A DNA stretch of 64,000 nucleotides, from contig OX459097.1 of assembly GCA_949775045.1 (NCBI GenBank), positions 9,632,619 to 9,696,618 of the forward strand. The letters are read 5' to 3'. A program made the position numbers and the translations under genes. Shown one piece after another: positions 23,216 to 33,796 of this stretch (the first letter of the stretch is position 1; the number at the start of each line of letters is the position of its first letter). Source of the stretch: Metridium senile. Its lineage: Eukaryota; Cnidaria; Anthozoa; Actiniaria; Metridiidae. The notes under the pieces are model-generated. The model worked only from the letters and a program-made list of their open reading frames with translations, ran no database searches and was not told the DNA's origin.

Positions 23216-23362
23216 TTATTTACCGGCTGGGAGGTCCGTATAGTGAACAACTGCCCGAGGTCTTGGATGTACGGACCGAGGTCCGCCGAGGTCCGTACAT
23301 CCAAGACCGAGGGCAGTTTTTCACTATACGGACCGACCTCTAGCCGGTAAATAACTTATTTA
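23216..23362. mobile_element. Near-perfect 145-bp foldback
   Basis: The arms meet at 23284-23290. TTATTTACCGGCTGGGAGGT, CCGTATAGTGAACAACTGCC and CTTGGATGTACGGACC are mirrored with very few mismatches. The very short loop and strong pairing suggest a recent foldback or an imperfectly deleted transposon. Confidence 0.85.
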
Positions 23363-24800
23363 TTTTTTTTATTCTCTCTCTATATTAAATTAATGTTTTT
23401 GATATTTTACGACGCGCGTTGCTTTCAAATGGCTTCCCAGTAGTTTTACTGAAAAAGAGCGGGTTGTCAGAAACCGGTTTTCATTCAGTGTGACGGCGCC
23501 TCGACAAACTTTCAGAAATTTTAATGCCAAAATATTTTTGCAGCTTTCTCCATCATTCCAAATCAAATATCGTTTTAAAGAGAAAGGGTTTTGTTTATAT
23601 CTCAACATCAAAGAAAGGCAAGAAACAAAAAAAAGTTTTACAAAGGATTTTAGCTGAATACCGAGTGAACCAAGATGGATGTTGAAACGAGTTGAAATTC
23701 GTCGTTCTTGTGGACGTTTGCATCAAGAAAAAAGCCTACTGAAGCTTATTTTTCTATAAATGATAAGAAATAAGAAATTTAGTCGAAGTCACCGAGAACT
23801 GTTGAAGGAATTAATCTGTCTGTGTCGTAATTTATGAAGAAGATGAAAGTTGAAAGCATAAGGATCGCTGACAGGACTTTGAATCAAGCAAATCGACCTT
23901 TTTCAAGATTGTTTATCCGTTTGTGTGCAGAAAAAGAAAGACAAGAACACTTCCTTACTTCAAAAACGTTGTAGACTTTGTAGATAAACTTCTCGTGAAT
24001 TTATAGCATTTTAAAAGTGACTGAAAAGCAACGACATATCTTATCAAAAGATAGCTCAATTCACCGCCGTGTTGTTTACAAGGAAAGATATATTTTTCAA
24101 CTATTATTGAGGTATGTGAACGAGCTTTATATTCTCTAGAAAATTAAAAAAACTTTGTGTATTCTCACAATCTTTTGTGTATTCTAGGCCTCGTGTATTC
24201 TCTCGTGAGTTTTTGCAATATTGATTTGATTTTCTCAACTTTTGCTTGTCAAAATGTTTGCAAAAACAACCAATGCTCACCACGTAGCTTTTAATTTTCT
24301 CTCAGTCGGTTATCGCATTCTGTCAGTGTCATTTGGTGAATTCAGAATTCTAGATCTCCTACTATTTTGATCAATAAATATTACCATAATTAACAATTAC
24401 CTATTAAAGAAGATTTTTCATATTTTTCAAAAATTAATATCGCTGGGAAGAAATGGTATCAACGAACTGGATACCGCGGACCGGGCAGATCGTGAAAAAC
24501 TGGCCCGCTCGCTAGCCAATCACAGCGCGCGAATCACAGGATACCGGACCGAAAAAAAATAAATGTTCATACTAAAACATTTTATAACGGATTTCAAATC
24601 TGTGTTTATCGGCCTTTATCTGATCGATCTGTGCGCTGTTTTTGAAAACGAGTGTTAACTTAGGAAGGTTTTCCTTTTATTACACACCAATAAAACGAAC
24701 AAACGACAAAATAATTATCCAAAGAAAACTTTAAGCCATAATAACATAATTCATATTATACATAACAATTTTAATTTTAAATTATCGAATGGTGGCATGG
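23363..24800. other. Gene-free segment, possible transposon body
   Basis: No gene. GGATACCGCGGACCGGGCAG and CCAATCACAGCGCGCGAATC at 24465-24560 look like the end of a transposon whose other end may be the foldback at 23216, but paired termini were not established. Confidence 0.35.
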
Positions 24801-25212
24801 CGTAACGCTGGGCGCTAATTCAAACTTGGCGCGCGTGAATTCTGAATCTAGCTCAAACTTTCTCTCGAAATAATCTAAAATATCAAATATCAAATAATCT
24901 AAAATATTAGAAATTGCAAACAACAATAATGTAAATTTCCGCTTCAACTAGGTTGCTGAAGTTCACTGTTATTTTCAGGGAGTTGAAATAACTCCGGTGG
25001 TAGAGTTAAATTAACTCTTCCTAGTGGAGTTAAATTTAGGAGTTAAAACAACTCCAAAATAAGAGTTAAAATAACTCCTATTTGGAGTTAAAACTAAGAA
25101 ATGGAGTTAAATTAACTACAGTGACTAGAGTACTTTTTCAAAGGGTTATTTTAACTCCAATGTGGAGTTAATATAACTTCGATATGGAGTTACAAATAAG
25201 AAATGGAGTTAA

Positions 25213-27143
25213 GGTGGCTCGACTGAGTATTTTTGAAGGGCCACCGTCGCTGTTTGATCGTAAAGTACGTCGCGCGTAGAAAAATAATTTCAAATTAATT
25301 TCCATAGCGAGTTCAGGCATAGACTGAAGTTTGTTCTGATGTTTCAAATATTGCAATCGGAACTAGCAATAATTTTTTATGATAGAAAAGTAGTTTTGAC
25401 AAATACGACAATTTTAGGCGAAATAGAGTTTTCTATAAAACCGCATTGATTGTTTCACAAACTTCAGATCAAGGTCTTCGTTGTTGCTGAAAATAAAAGA
25501 TTTATATGGAGGCATTTTTGAATAAAACGCTTTTAAACATTTACACAACAAATAAATTAAATTAATCAAGCATCCATTTCACTTGATCAAAAACATCACT
25601 ACAAAAGCTCAGAAAACGTTGCTTTTGGTCTCATTTGGTCAACAAATGTCTTAGTTATCCGTCTGGCGAACATGAACGAAATCACTTCAGGCTATTAGGA
25701 CATACATGATTTTTCGTTTGGTGAGATATAACTGCGCTTTTTCTTCTTTTGTCTAATATTGCACACATTTTTACAAAATATTTCAAAACTTAAAATTTCC
25801 TTGATGAATTTTTTTCTTACCGCAGCATTGGCTTTTTGAAATAGTTACTCATCGAGTCCTGCAGTTTTATGACCATTGATAGATTGGAAGATATCGAAAA
25901 TAATTTTTAAAATAGGTAAACTTTTCGACTGCTTACTCAAGGCTCGCATTGTTTTGGTTGTCCGAGATCGCTATTGTCTATATTTTTTACTCAAGTTGTG
26001 AATCCGATATGCATTGTCACCTCACAAACAACACTTGACTACCGTTCGTTTATAGCCGAGCAGCTCCGAGTGTGATCGTTTGAATATTATATTATAATGA
26101 CAAAGGACGGTAACGCAATTCCAGCTGATATGCTGTACTTCGAATCTTTGCCCAGTGATTTTTCGCTTTTTATCAAGTTTAGTTAGAGGCATGTTATTCA
26201 AAGTACTGCACATCAGTTGGAATTGCGTTACAAGCACCCATCGTAACCGTCCTTTGTCATTTATAATATAATATTCAAGCGATCACATTCGGAGCTGCTC
26301 GGCTAACGAACGGTAGTCAAGTGTTGTTTGTGAGGTGACAATGCATATCGGAATTCACAACTTGAGTAAAAAATATAGACAATAGCGGTCTCGGACAACC
26401 AAAACAATGCGAGCCTTGAGTAAGCGGTCGAAAATTTTACCTATTTTGAAAATTATTTTCGATATCTTCCAATCTATCAATGGTCATAAAACTGCAGGGC
26501 TCGATGATTAACTATTTCAAAAAGCCAATGCTGCGGTAAGAAAAAAAATCATCAAGGAAATTTTAAGTTTTGAAATATTTTGTAAAAATGTGTGCAATAT
26601 TAGACAAAAGAAGAAAAAGCGCAGTTATATCTCACCAAACGAAAAATCATGTATGTCCTAATAGCCTGAAGTGATTTCGTTCATGTTCGCCAGACGGATA
26701 ACTAAGACATTTGTTGACCAAATGAGACCAAAAGCAACGTTTTCTGAGCTTTTGTAGTGATGTTTTTGATCAAGTGAAATGGATGCTTGATTAATTTAAT
26801 TTATTTGTTGTGTAAATGTTTAAAAGCGTTTTATTCAAAAATGCCTCCATATAAATCTTTTATTTTCAGCAACAACGAAGACCTTGATCTGAAGTTTGTG
26901 AAACAACCAATGCGGTTTTATAGAAAACTCTATTTCGCCTAATATTGTCGTATTTGTCAAAACTACTTTTCTATCATAAAAAATTATTGCTAGTTCCGAT
27001 TGCAATATTTGAAGCATCAGAACAAACTTCAGTCTATGCCTGAACTCGCTATGGAAATTAATTTGAAATTATTTTTCTACGCACGACGTACTTTACGATC
27101 AAACAGCGACGGCGGCCCTTCAAAAATACTCAGTCGAGCCACC
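25213..27143. mobile_element. 1.93-kb foldback element, arms ~930 bp, TTAA-flanked
   Basis: The left arm begins GGTGGCTCGACTGAGTATTT directly after TTAA (25209-25212). The right arm ends AAATACTCAGTCGAGCCACC directly before TTAA (27144-27147). The arms are almost identical over about 930 bp, with a loop of roughly 40-60 nt near 26150-26190. The right arm has about 16 extra bp around 26232-26248. TTAA target duplication is used by piggyBac and Kolobok. Short ORFs in the two arms are mirror images and are not genes. A transcript would form a very long hairpin. Confidence 0.85.
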
Positions 27144-27529
27144 TTAAATTAACCACAGTGACTATATAGAGTACTTTCTCACAGGGTTGTTTTTACTCCA
27201 TGAATTCACTCTAGCTAGTAATTTACTCTTGAAAGCGAAGTAAAAATTATGAGAGTAAAATTGACTTGCTTCAAAAGCTAGCTGCATGTCTACTTATTAT
27301 AAATTACTACATCGACATTTTACATCAACATGGTAGATCAAATTTATTAATTTGTTTTTACTCTTCACTTTCCTTATCCAAAAATCTCAGAAGACTCATG
27401 CAGGCATAAAAAGCTATAAGAAATATTCCACATGGAGATTTTCACATGCTATTTCACATGTAGAAAGTTTTCACATGGTTTTCACATACTGTTCACACAT
27501 TCCCTCCCAATAGTGAGAGCATGGAATGG

Positions 27530-28212
27530 TAAACATTCTAAAAACATTAATGTAACTTAATTTGATGGTTTTTATGAAATCTTAAAAACATTACTGTATA
27601 ATTATTAATAACCATTAATGATTATAATAGGGGCATTGAAAACCATCGATGGAAAATGTAAAGCTATGAATGGTTAACATTCTATAAACATTAATGTATT
27701 TTAAGGACCATTATTTCCATTGATGGTTTTTTATTAATCTTAAATGTATTTTCATTAAAACATTAATGTATTAATAATAACCATTAATGGTTATAATAGG
27801 GGCATTGAAAACCATTGATGGAAAATGTAAAGCCATGAATGGTTAACATTCTATAAACATTAATGTATTTTAAGGACCGTTATTTCCATTGATGGTTTTT
27901 TATTAATCTTAAATGTATTTTCATTAAAACATTAATGTATTAATAATAACCATTAATGGTTATAATAGGGGCATTGAAAACCATTGATGGAAAATGTAAA
28001 GCCATGAATGGTTAACATTCTATAAACATTAATGTATTTTAAGGACCATTATTTCCATTGATGGTTTTTTATTAATCTTAAATGTATTTTCATTAAAACA
28101 TTAATGTATTAATGTATTAATAATAACCATTAATGGTTATAATAGGGGCATTGAAAACCATTGATGGAAAATGCAAGAGCCATGAATGGTTAACATTCTA
28201 TAAACATTAATG
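27530..28212. repeat. Tandem ~170-bp array (ACCATTAATGGTT), left part
   Basis: Units restart at about 27611, 27781, 27950 and 28127 with CCATTAATGGTTATAATAGG, GGCATTGAAAACCATTGATG and AACATTCTATAAACATTAAT. The array is interrupted at 28213 and resumes at 28956. Confidence 0.9.
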
Positions 28213-28955
28213 TAAGAGTGAATGGTCTGATCCCAGGTGTAATCGATGTAGATGAGGCATGATCGTCCGGGGTGGTGTAGTCTTGAGAAAGACTGATGGT
28301 GTTGATGTCTGACGTTTCGACAACCTGAGCGGAAGTCATCTTCAGAGTAAAGAAAATGAAAAGACAGCGGTGTTATTTATGTGTCTGGTTCGTCGGTAAT
28401 GTTGTTGTTGATGCGTGGGTAGGTGTTAGTCATTGTGTTAGCGGAAAGCTTGAAGTCGTTAATGAGTCTATTGTAGGAAGCCGGTAGTGTTATGCAACGG
28501 TTAAGTGGCTTTTGTTCTAAGCCGGTGTACCAGCTTTCAAGTAGTCGGCGTTGGTGATAGTTGGTGCAATGTGTAATGGAGGCGGCAGAGTCCCAGTTAA
28601 TGGAGTGGCCAGTATGTTTGTGATGTTCCGCAATGTGGTTGTTAGGGTCTTTGTTTTTCGTGGCACGAGTTATGTTCAGTTAGTCTCGTGTTCAAATTTC
28701 TGCCGGTCTCACCGATGTAGGTAGCGTTACAGTCGGAACAAGCTATTTTGTAAATAGCTCCTTGTCTGTTAATGGGTTCGTCTTTGTCCTTAACGTTAGT
28801 CAATAAAAGTCTTAATGTCATAGTAGGCTTGTGAGCAACGCGAATGTTGTAGGGTTGTAATATGCGTTGAATGGTCTCAGAAGTACCTCTGATGTACGGT
28901 ATGGTGGCAGTGGCTGTGGGTTGATTGTCGGTTCTGTCAGTAAGTGAAGTGTTTT
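28213..28955 (-). mobile_element. 5'-truncated Penelope-like retroelement
   Basis: An insertion into the 170-bp array carrying, on the minus strand, the C-terminal GIY-YIG part of a Penelope-type ORF and its 3' region. The 3' region has a hammerhead-like core at 28309-28347. The flanking array sequence continues on both sides with a small deletion at the junction. Confidence 0.8.
28309..28347 (-). ncRNA. Hammerhead-like ribozyme core in the Penelope 3' region
   Basis: Minus-strand order: CTGAAGA (fits C-U-G-A-N-G-A), a helix II candidate TGACTTCC...GGTTGTC with two mismatches, then GAAACGTC (GAAA, a two-pair helix III A-U and C-G, and cleavage triplet GUC). One extra base precedes helix II. 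Penelope elements are known to carry hammerhead motifs. Activity of this copy is unproven. Confidence 0.45.
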
Positions 28956-28959
28956 CCAT
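28377..28959 (-). pseudogene. Penelope-like ORF, GIY-YIG endonuclease end, frameshifted
   Basis: The upstream part (28642-28959) encodes ...GAIYKIACSDC followed by TYIGETGRNLNTRL. This is the IY...YIG motif with the E-T-G-R segment and conserved cysteines of the GIY-YIG nuclease attached to Penelope reverse transcriptase. A shift near 28655-28670 moves the frame. The downstream part then reads DPNNHIAEHHKHTGHSINWD and continues to a stop at 28377-28379, with the usual ESWY and INR-like tail words. The reverse transcriptase domain is absent through 5' truncation. It is non-functional; the family call is firm because motif order and spacing are distinctive. Confidence 0.8.
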
Positions 28960-29320
28960 TGATGTTTTTTTATTAATCTTAATGTATTTTCATTAAAACA
29001 TCAATGTATTAATAATAACCATTAATGGTTATAATAGGGGCATGAAAACCATTGATGGAAAATGCAAAAGCCATGAATGGTTAAACATTATTGTTATTGA
29101 TGGAGGCAAAAACCATTACTGTTTTCAATTTCCATTCACGTTTTTTCCGTAAAATACAGTAATTGGTTTTTAATATAGCCATTAATGGGAATTCATGCAG
29201 TTTTAATGGTTATTTAAAGAATATAATTCATTTTACCATTAATGTTTTTTTGTTATTAATGGTTTTTACAGAAAAACCATTATGGTTTATAATAATACCA
29301 TGAATGGTTTTTTACTTTTT
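28956..29320. repeat. Tandem ~170-bp array (ACCATTAATGGTT), right part
   Basis: Continuation of the array after the Penelope insertion, becoming degenerate toward 29300 (ACCATTAATGTTTTTTTGTT, AAAACCATTATGG). Confidence 0.85.
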
Positions 29321-29332
29321 TTTCCTGTGGGT

Positions 29333-30187
29333 AGTATTGACTTTGCAGGATAACGTATTATTTTGCATCTAAACTTTGTCCGATTTCTACAAAATGTACA
29401 CATATAAATCTTAAAACATATAAATCAAAACTTAGAAGATGAATTTTTTTCTTTTTTTGAGAGAATGTTATTTGGTTATATGGAAACATATTGTAGCAGT
29501 TTTATTCAAATCTTGACCTTGGAAGGTTTTTTTACAAACTTTTTTTATAATCAATATGAAAAATACTATTGCTCATATAACTCAATAAGAATTAAAACAT
29601 AATTACAAATTTACCTGTAGAAAGAAAGACCAATGCCTCTTGTAACTTCTAATCACAAAATAGCGATTTAATAGCCATAATTTCTAGCTCTGATTTCTTG
29701 AAGAGCTTGTCGACATATTGTTGTTCACTGCGTAGTGAGCATTTCGAAAATATATCTACTCTATTTTTTCAATTGTTGACCTTGATTTTTCTATATAGCG
29801 TAGATACATGCTTAAGAGTCATAACTATTGATTTTGCGCGCAAAAATATACAAACGTTTGTAGAAAAAACTTCCAAGGTCAATATTTGAATAAAACTGCT
29901 ACAATATGTGTCCAATTGCAATAATCAAATAACATTCTCTCAAAAAAAGAAAAAAAATTCATCTTCTAAGTTTTGATTTATTGACAATTTAAGTAAAGCG
30001 TGTGCTTTTAAAAAAACATTATTTTTCTTAATAGTAATTTTCACAAATCGCACTTAAAATATGACTAGCTCAAACTTCAAAGTTTTGAGATCTATATGTG
30101 TAAATGTCGTAGAAATCGGGCAAAGTTTAGATGCAGAATAATGCGTTACAAAATTATGTTTATCCTGCAAAGTCAATACTACCAGGC
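29333..30187. mobile_element. Second foldback of the GGTGGC/TTAA family
   Basis: The left arm GTAGTATTGACTTTGCAGGA, continuing through AAAACTTAGAAGATGAATTT and GTAGCAGTTTTATTCAAAT, is mirrored in the right arm ending TCCTGCAAAGTCAATACTAC and CAGGCCACCTTAA. The right arm carries about 110 bp more than the left. The right terminus GCCACC-TTAA matches the terminus of the 25213-27143 foldback; the left terminus is eroded. Confidence 0.75.
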
Positions 30188-30205
30188 CACCTTAATATCC
30201 ATGTA

Positions 30206-30425
30206 CCACTAGAGCTAAAACACTAAAACCATGAAATAAAACCAAACATTTACTAACTAATAGTTCCTATTTAGTGACTATTTAGTCAGTATCACTCAAC
30301 CAAAAACATCAAATACAAAAGGAAACAATACCTCATTACAACAGCTTTACTTGTCTTTGATAGTGACGAATAGTCACTAAATAAGAACTATTACACAGAA
30401 GTAGTTATATTTTATTTCATGGATA
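30206..30425. mobile_element. MITE with ACCATGAAATAAAA ends (copy 1)
   Basis: The left CACTAAAACCATGAAATAAA and the right TTTTATTTCATGG are inverted. The inner TAGTTCCTATTTAGTGACTA is mirrored by TAGTCACTAAATAAGAACTA. A second, better preserved copy is at 39136-39366. Confidence 0.8.
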
Positions 30426-30788
30426 TAGTATTTTTGCTCAAGTACTATCAACTTTAAAAAGTAAAGGTGTTCTCTATGGCATATTTTATTTATTTGGTGT
30501 TCCTGTATTTTGATTTCAAAACCCTTAACATTTATCACAATAACACACAAATTGATTAAATGTTAATAAGTCGGTACAGCTATTTTATATTTGGAATCAT
30601 TAATTTGGTCACTCAGATTTAAAAAAATGAACAGTCAAATAGCAAACACGTTTTATAATTGCAATTATATTTGTTGTATGTAATTGAATATATATTAAAC
30701 AGTTCAGTCATTAGAAAATGCTTTCTTGTTTGTGTATTCTATGGGGGTGCAAGGATGATTGCAGAATAACTTTTTAACTCCCTTTTTA

Positions 30789-31245
30789 GGAGTTAATTTA
30801 ACTCCCCTCAGGATTAAAACAACTCCATACAAGGAGTTATTTTAACTCCCCTCAGGATTAAAACAACTCCATACAAGGAGTTATTTTAACTCCCCTCAGG
30901 ATTAAAACAACTCCATAAAAGGAGTTATTTTAACTCCCCTCAGGATTAAAACAACTCCATAAAGGAGTTAATTTAACTCCCCTCAGGATTAAAACAACTC
31001 CTTAAAAGGAGTTAATTTAACTCCCCTCAGGATTAAAACAACTCCTTAAAAGGAGTTAATTTAACTCTCCTCAGGATTAAAACAACTCCTTAAAAGGAGT
31101 TAATTTAACTCGCCTCAGGATTAAAACAACTCCATAAAGGAGTTAATTTAACTCCCCTCAGGATTAAAAGAACTCCATACAAGGAGTTAATTTAACTCCC
31201 CTCAGGATTAAAACAACTCCATACAAGGAGTTATTTTAACTCCAA
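30789..31245. repeat. Tandem 44-bp array, about ten units
   Basis: The period is 44 bp (GGAGTTA at 30789, 30833, 30877 and so on). Each unit holds GGAGTTATTTTAACTCC or GGAGTTAATTTAACTCC, a 17-bp palindrome centred on TTAA or TTTT, plus CCTCAGGATTAAAACAACTC. Units differ at only one to three positions, so homogenisation is recent. It lies next to the right end of the CACTG element. Confidence 0.95.
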
Positions 31246-31439
31246 AAGTGGAGTTAAAGTCTCTGGAGTTAAAATAACTCCAAAAAAACGGATTATTCTG
31301 AACCTTTTTTTTTAACTCCATTTTTGGAGTTAAATCAACTCCCTGAAAATAACAGTGTTGCATTGGCGAACGCTCATCTGTTGATGGGTTAACGCTGGGC
31401 GCTATTTCAAACTTGGTGCGCGTAAATTCAACATCTATA

Positions 31440-32400
31440 AACCCGGACTATAAAGCTTCCATTCGAAATATGGACAACTGTATAATATAAGGTTTATACA
31501 CGGTGAATTACAGTATTGTGGTAAACACGCAAACACAAAAAACCTTACAAATTGGTAAAATCGATAAAAAAACGGATAACTAAAATAATATCAAATAGTT
31601 ATCATTCGATACATCACCGGAAATAAATAGTATAACAAACACTATATAACAAACACTATATTCTTTATCTTTCCGTTGATTTGAATTTTTCAGCCGGACA
31701 GGATGATATTCAGAGATTTTTGGTAAGCTTAATAGTTTGGTTGTTTCTTGAACTAAATTAATAAAGTTAGATTATAACTGAACTACTTTCAACCGCAAAC
31801 AAATGAATAATTTGTACCGAAAATAACTACATAAGCATTATTCAGACACTTCAAACTTACCAAATATAGATGAATGGGGTAAAAAGCACTATTTTCAAAG
31901 GAATTTGGACCTTTTGTACTTCAACACAGAAACAAGACTGGAGGCTGCTACGACTGATGGCAAAGATGAAGAGAGGTGTGAAAAATGTGCATTTTTGTAC
32001 AATTAATTGTACAATATGTAGCGAAAATAACTGCATTTAATATAACGGGCAAACGGTTTAAACATTTGCTTCAACATCCGTTCGATTTTGTTGAATGGCA
32101 ATGTTTAAACACTTTTAAACTCTTTCAAGCTTGTTGAAGCGTGTTGAATCGGCGTTGAATTGATGTTGAAAGAGTTTAAAAGCGTTTAAACATTGCCATT
32201 CAACAAAATCGATTATGAAGCAAATGTTGAAACCGTTTGCCCGGGCCTTTAGCGTTATACAGACACTAAAAACTTACCAAATATAAATGAATGGGTTGAA
32301 AGCACTATTTTAAAAGGACCTTTTGTACTTCAACGCATGAACTAGAATGGATGCTGCTACGACTGATGGCAAAGATGAAGTGAAGTGTGAAAACTGGCTC
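31440..32400. repeat. Tandem duplication of ~400 bp separated by a palindromic MITE
   Basis: 31850-31980 and 32255-32390 are alike, sharing ACTTACCAAATAT, AAAGCACTATTTT, CTGCTACGACTGATGGCAAA and GATGAAG. The MITE at 32045-32252 lies between them. No coding signal is seen; 31440-31840 holds nothing recognisable. Confidence 0.7.
32045..32252. mobile_element. Intact palindromic MITE (CGGGCAAACGGTT ends)
   Basis: The left end CGGGCAAACGGTTTAAACAT is mirrored by ATGTTGAAACCGTTTGCCCG. Inner CAACATCCGTTCGATTTTGT and TTGAATGGCAATGTTTAAAC are also mirrored. It is 208 bp. The copy at 13012-13510 is split by a LINE fragment. Confidence 0.88.
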
Positions 32401-32531
32401 TTGCCCCGTGCAGTACTATGGAACGTGCACGTGCAAGCAATGGAATATGAACAAACAAAGAGTAATTAACACTTATTATTCCCATCATAAATAGTTTGAC
32501 AAGAGATATGTACAAGACCCAAACTTTTAAA

Positions 32532-32900
32532 GTACAGCTATTTCAAAAACGTAGAAAACTGCATACTGAATAGTGCATTGCAAGACCGAAATGCATTTTG
32601 GGTTATATTGTTTAAAGTAAAATAAACAATAATTAGTTATTTTATTCTTAGTGCATTCCATTGAAAACAATATAAGAGCTTGTTATGGGGAGTAAATATG
32701 CTGTATATGTATTATTTATTACGAATCAATGAGACCCACAATGCCCTTTGGTCTTGGAATGCACTATTTAAGAAATAGAAGACGATTTTCCGTGTTATAT
32801 AGCCTGATCTAAACACGCGTGATGTTGGGAGAACACAAAGCACGAGCCGTTAGGCGTGTTTAGATCAGGCTATATAACACGGAAAATCGTCTTCTATTGC
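32532..32900. mobile_element. Truncated TACAGCTATTTC MITE followed by a foldback
   Basis: 32532-32770 is a second copy of the element at 12406-12690, lacking its right terminus. It runs directly into a foldback with arms AGAAGACGATTTTCCGTGTT and TATATAGCCTGATCTAAACA (32775-32820) mirrored at 32855-32900. Confidence 0.75.
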
Positions 32901-32999
32901 TTTTATAAAATATTTTTTGAGGCTAAATCGGCATTTTAATTGCTGATAAGAATAGCAATTCTCAATACGCGCGCCATCAATACGCGCGCGCATTTTTAG

Positions 33000-33190
33000 A
33001 TTTAAGAAATGAAATACGTCTTCTGTGTTTTCACGCGCTAATGAAAACCGAGATGCGTTTGGGAGAATTCGAGAGCAGATCAGTCTAAACACGAGACGAA
33101 GTCGAGTGTTTGGACCTGCTCGAGAATTCCCCCAAACGTATCGAGGTTTTCATAAGCCAGTGAAAAAAAAGAAGACGTGTTTCATTTCTT
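33000..33190. mobile_element. Foldback element with AAATACGTCTTC arms
   Basis: AAATGAAATACGTCTTC, ATGAAAACC and TTTGGGAGAATTCGAG at the left are mirrored by CTCGAGAATTCCCCCAAACG and AAGAAGACGTGTTTCATTT at the right. GTGTTTAGAC-type words lie inside. Confidence 0.65.
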
Positions 33191-33224
33191 TTATAAAATA
33201 ACAATCGCGCGAAAAGACTAAACG

Positions 33225-33400
33225 GTTGTTTGACCAATCAACGCGCGCGTACTATCCCAATTATTTTATAAAGCCTCATCCAACACGGTTTTTGACCAAT
33301 CAGAGCGCGCGTACTATCCCAATTATTTTATAAAGCCTCATCCAACACGGTTTTTGACCAATCAGAGCGCGCGTACTATCTAAATTATTTTATAATCAGT
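33225..33400. repeat. Tandem ~65-bp units, about 2.7 copies
   Basis: Each unit contains TTGACCAATCAGAGCGCGCG, TACTATCCCAATTATTTTAT and AAAGCCTCATCCAACACGGT. CCAATCA words next to GCGCGCG recur in other foldbacks of the window (24520). Confidence 0.9.
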
Positions 33401-33429
33401 ATTCCACGTTTTTTATATAGCTGTATACA

Positions 33430-33625
33430 TGTAGAGTAAAAGCAATAAAAGCGTGCAAAACTTATCGTTTGACGCAGTGATAACGCAAGCGCAAGCGCAA
33501 GATATCAAAAATGTTCTTGCGTTTGCGCTTGTGCTTGCACGTGGAACTAACGTCTCGTTTTCACTCTAAAATTAACCCTTGTGTTTGCGCTTGCGTTTGC
33601 GCTTGCGTTGCGTCGCTAGTGAAAA
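33430..33625. mobile_element. Foldback with GCGCAAGCGCAAG arms
   Basis: ACGCAAGCGCAAGCGCAAGA at the left and CTTGCGTTTGCGCTTGCG at the right are inverse, with another copy CTTGCGTTTGCGCTTGTGCT in between. It ends TCGCTAGTGAAAACCAGGCT. This is the type of simple hexamer-armed MITE seen in animal genomes. Confidence 0.6.
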
Positions 33626-33796
33626 CCAGGCTATAGTCTTCAACACTTTGACTATCTGATTCTGTTCCACATAATAAAGCGTGATTTTATTTCGCCCGTA
33701 CCTGAAAAATATGAAAACTAATAGTTGGTAGTAGACTCTAGCCCCTGGTTTTGTTTGTTCTTATAAACTGGTACAAATTAAACTAAATAGAGTGGT

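Larger units (their letters stand above)
24964..31357. mobile_element. 6.4-kb non-autonomous CACTG-ended element with nested insertions
   Basis: The left end CACTGTTATTTTCAGGGAGT (24964) and the right end CTCCCTGAAAATAACAGTG (ending 31357) are inverted repeats. Both continue into arrays of GGAGTTAAA and TTAACTCC. CACTG-type ends with subterminal repeat arrays are the hallmark of the CACTA (En/Spm) group. A TT flank is seen on both sides, too short to prove a target duplication. No transposase ORF is present. Nested inside are two TTAA-associated foldbacks, a 170-bp tandem array, a Penelope-like fragment and a MITE. Two direct copies of TAACGCTGGGCGCTA with TTCAAACTTGG (24803 and 31389) lie just outside. 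Confidence 0.55.

Noticed and set aside
25168..27017. Short ORFs in both foldback arms
   Set aside because: Mirror images of each other with no domain; explained by the inverted repeat.
30789..31245. CRISPR-like array of 44-bp period
   Set aside because: Repeat and spacer portions are equally conserved; a tandem repeat near a transposon end.
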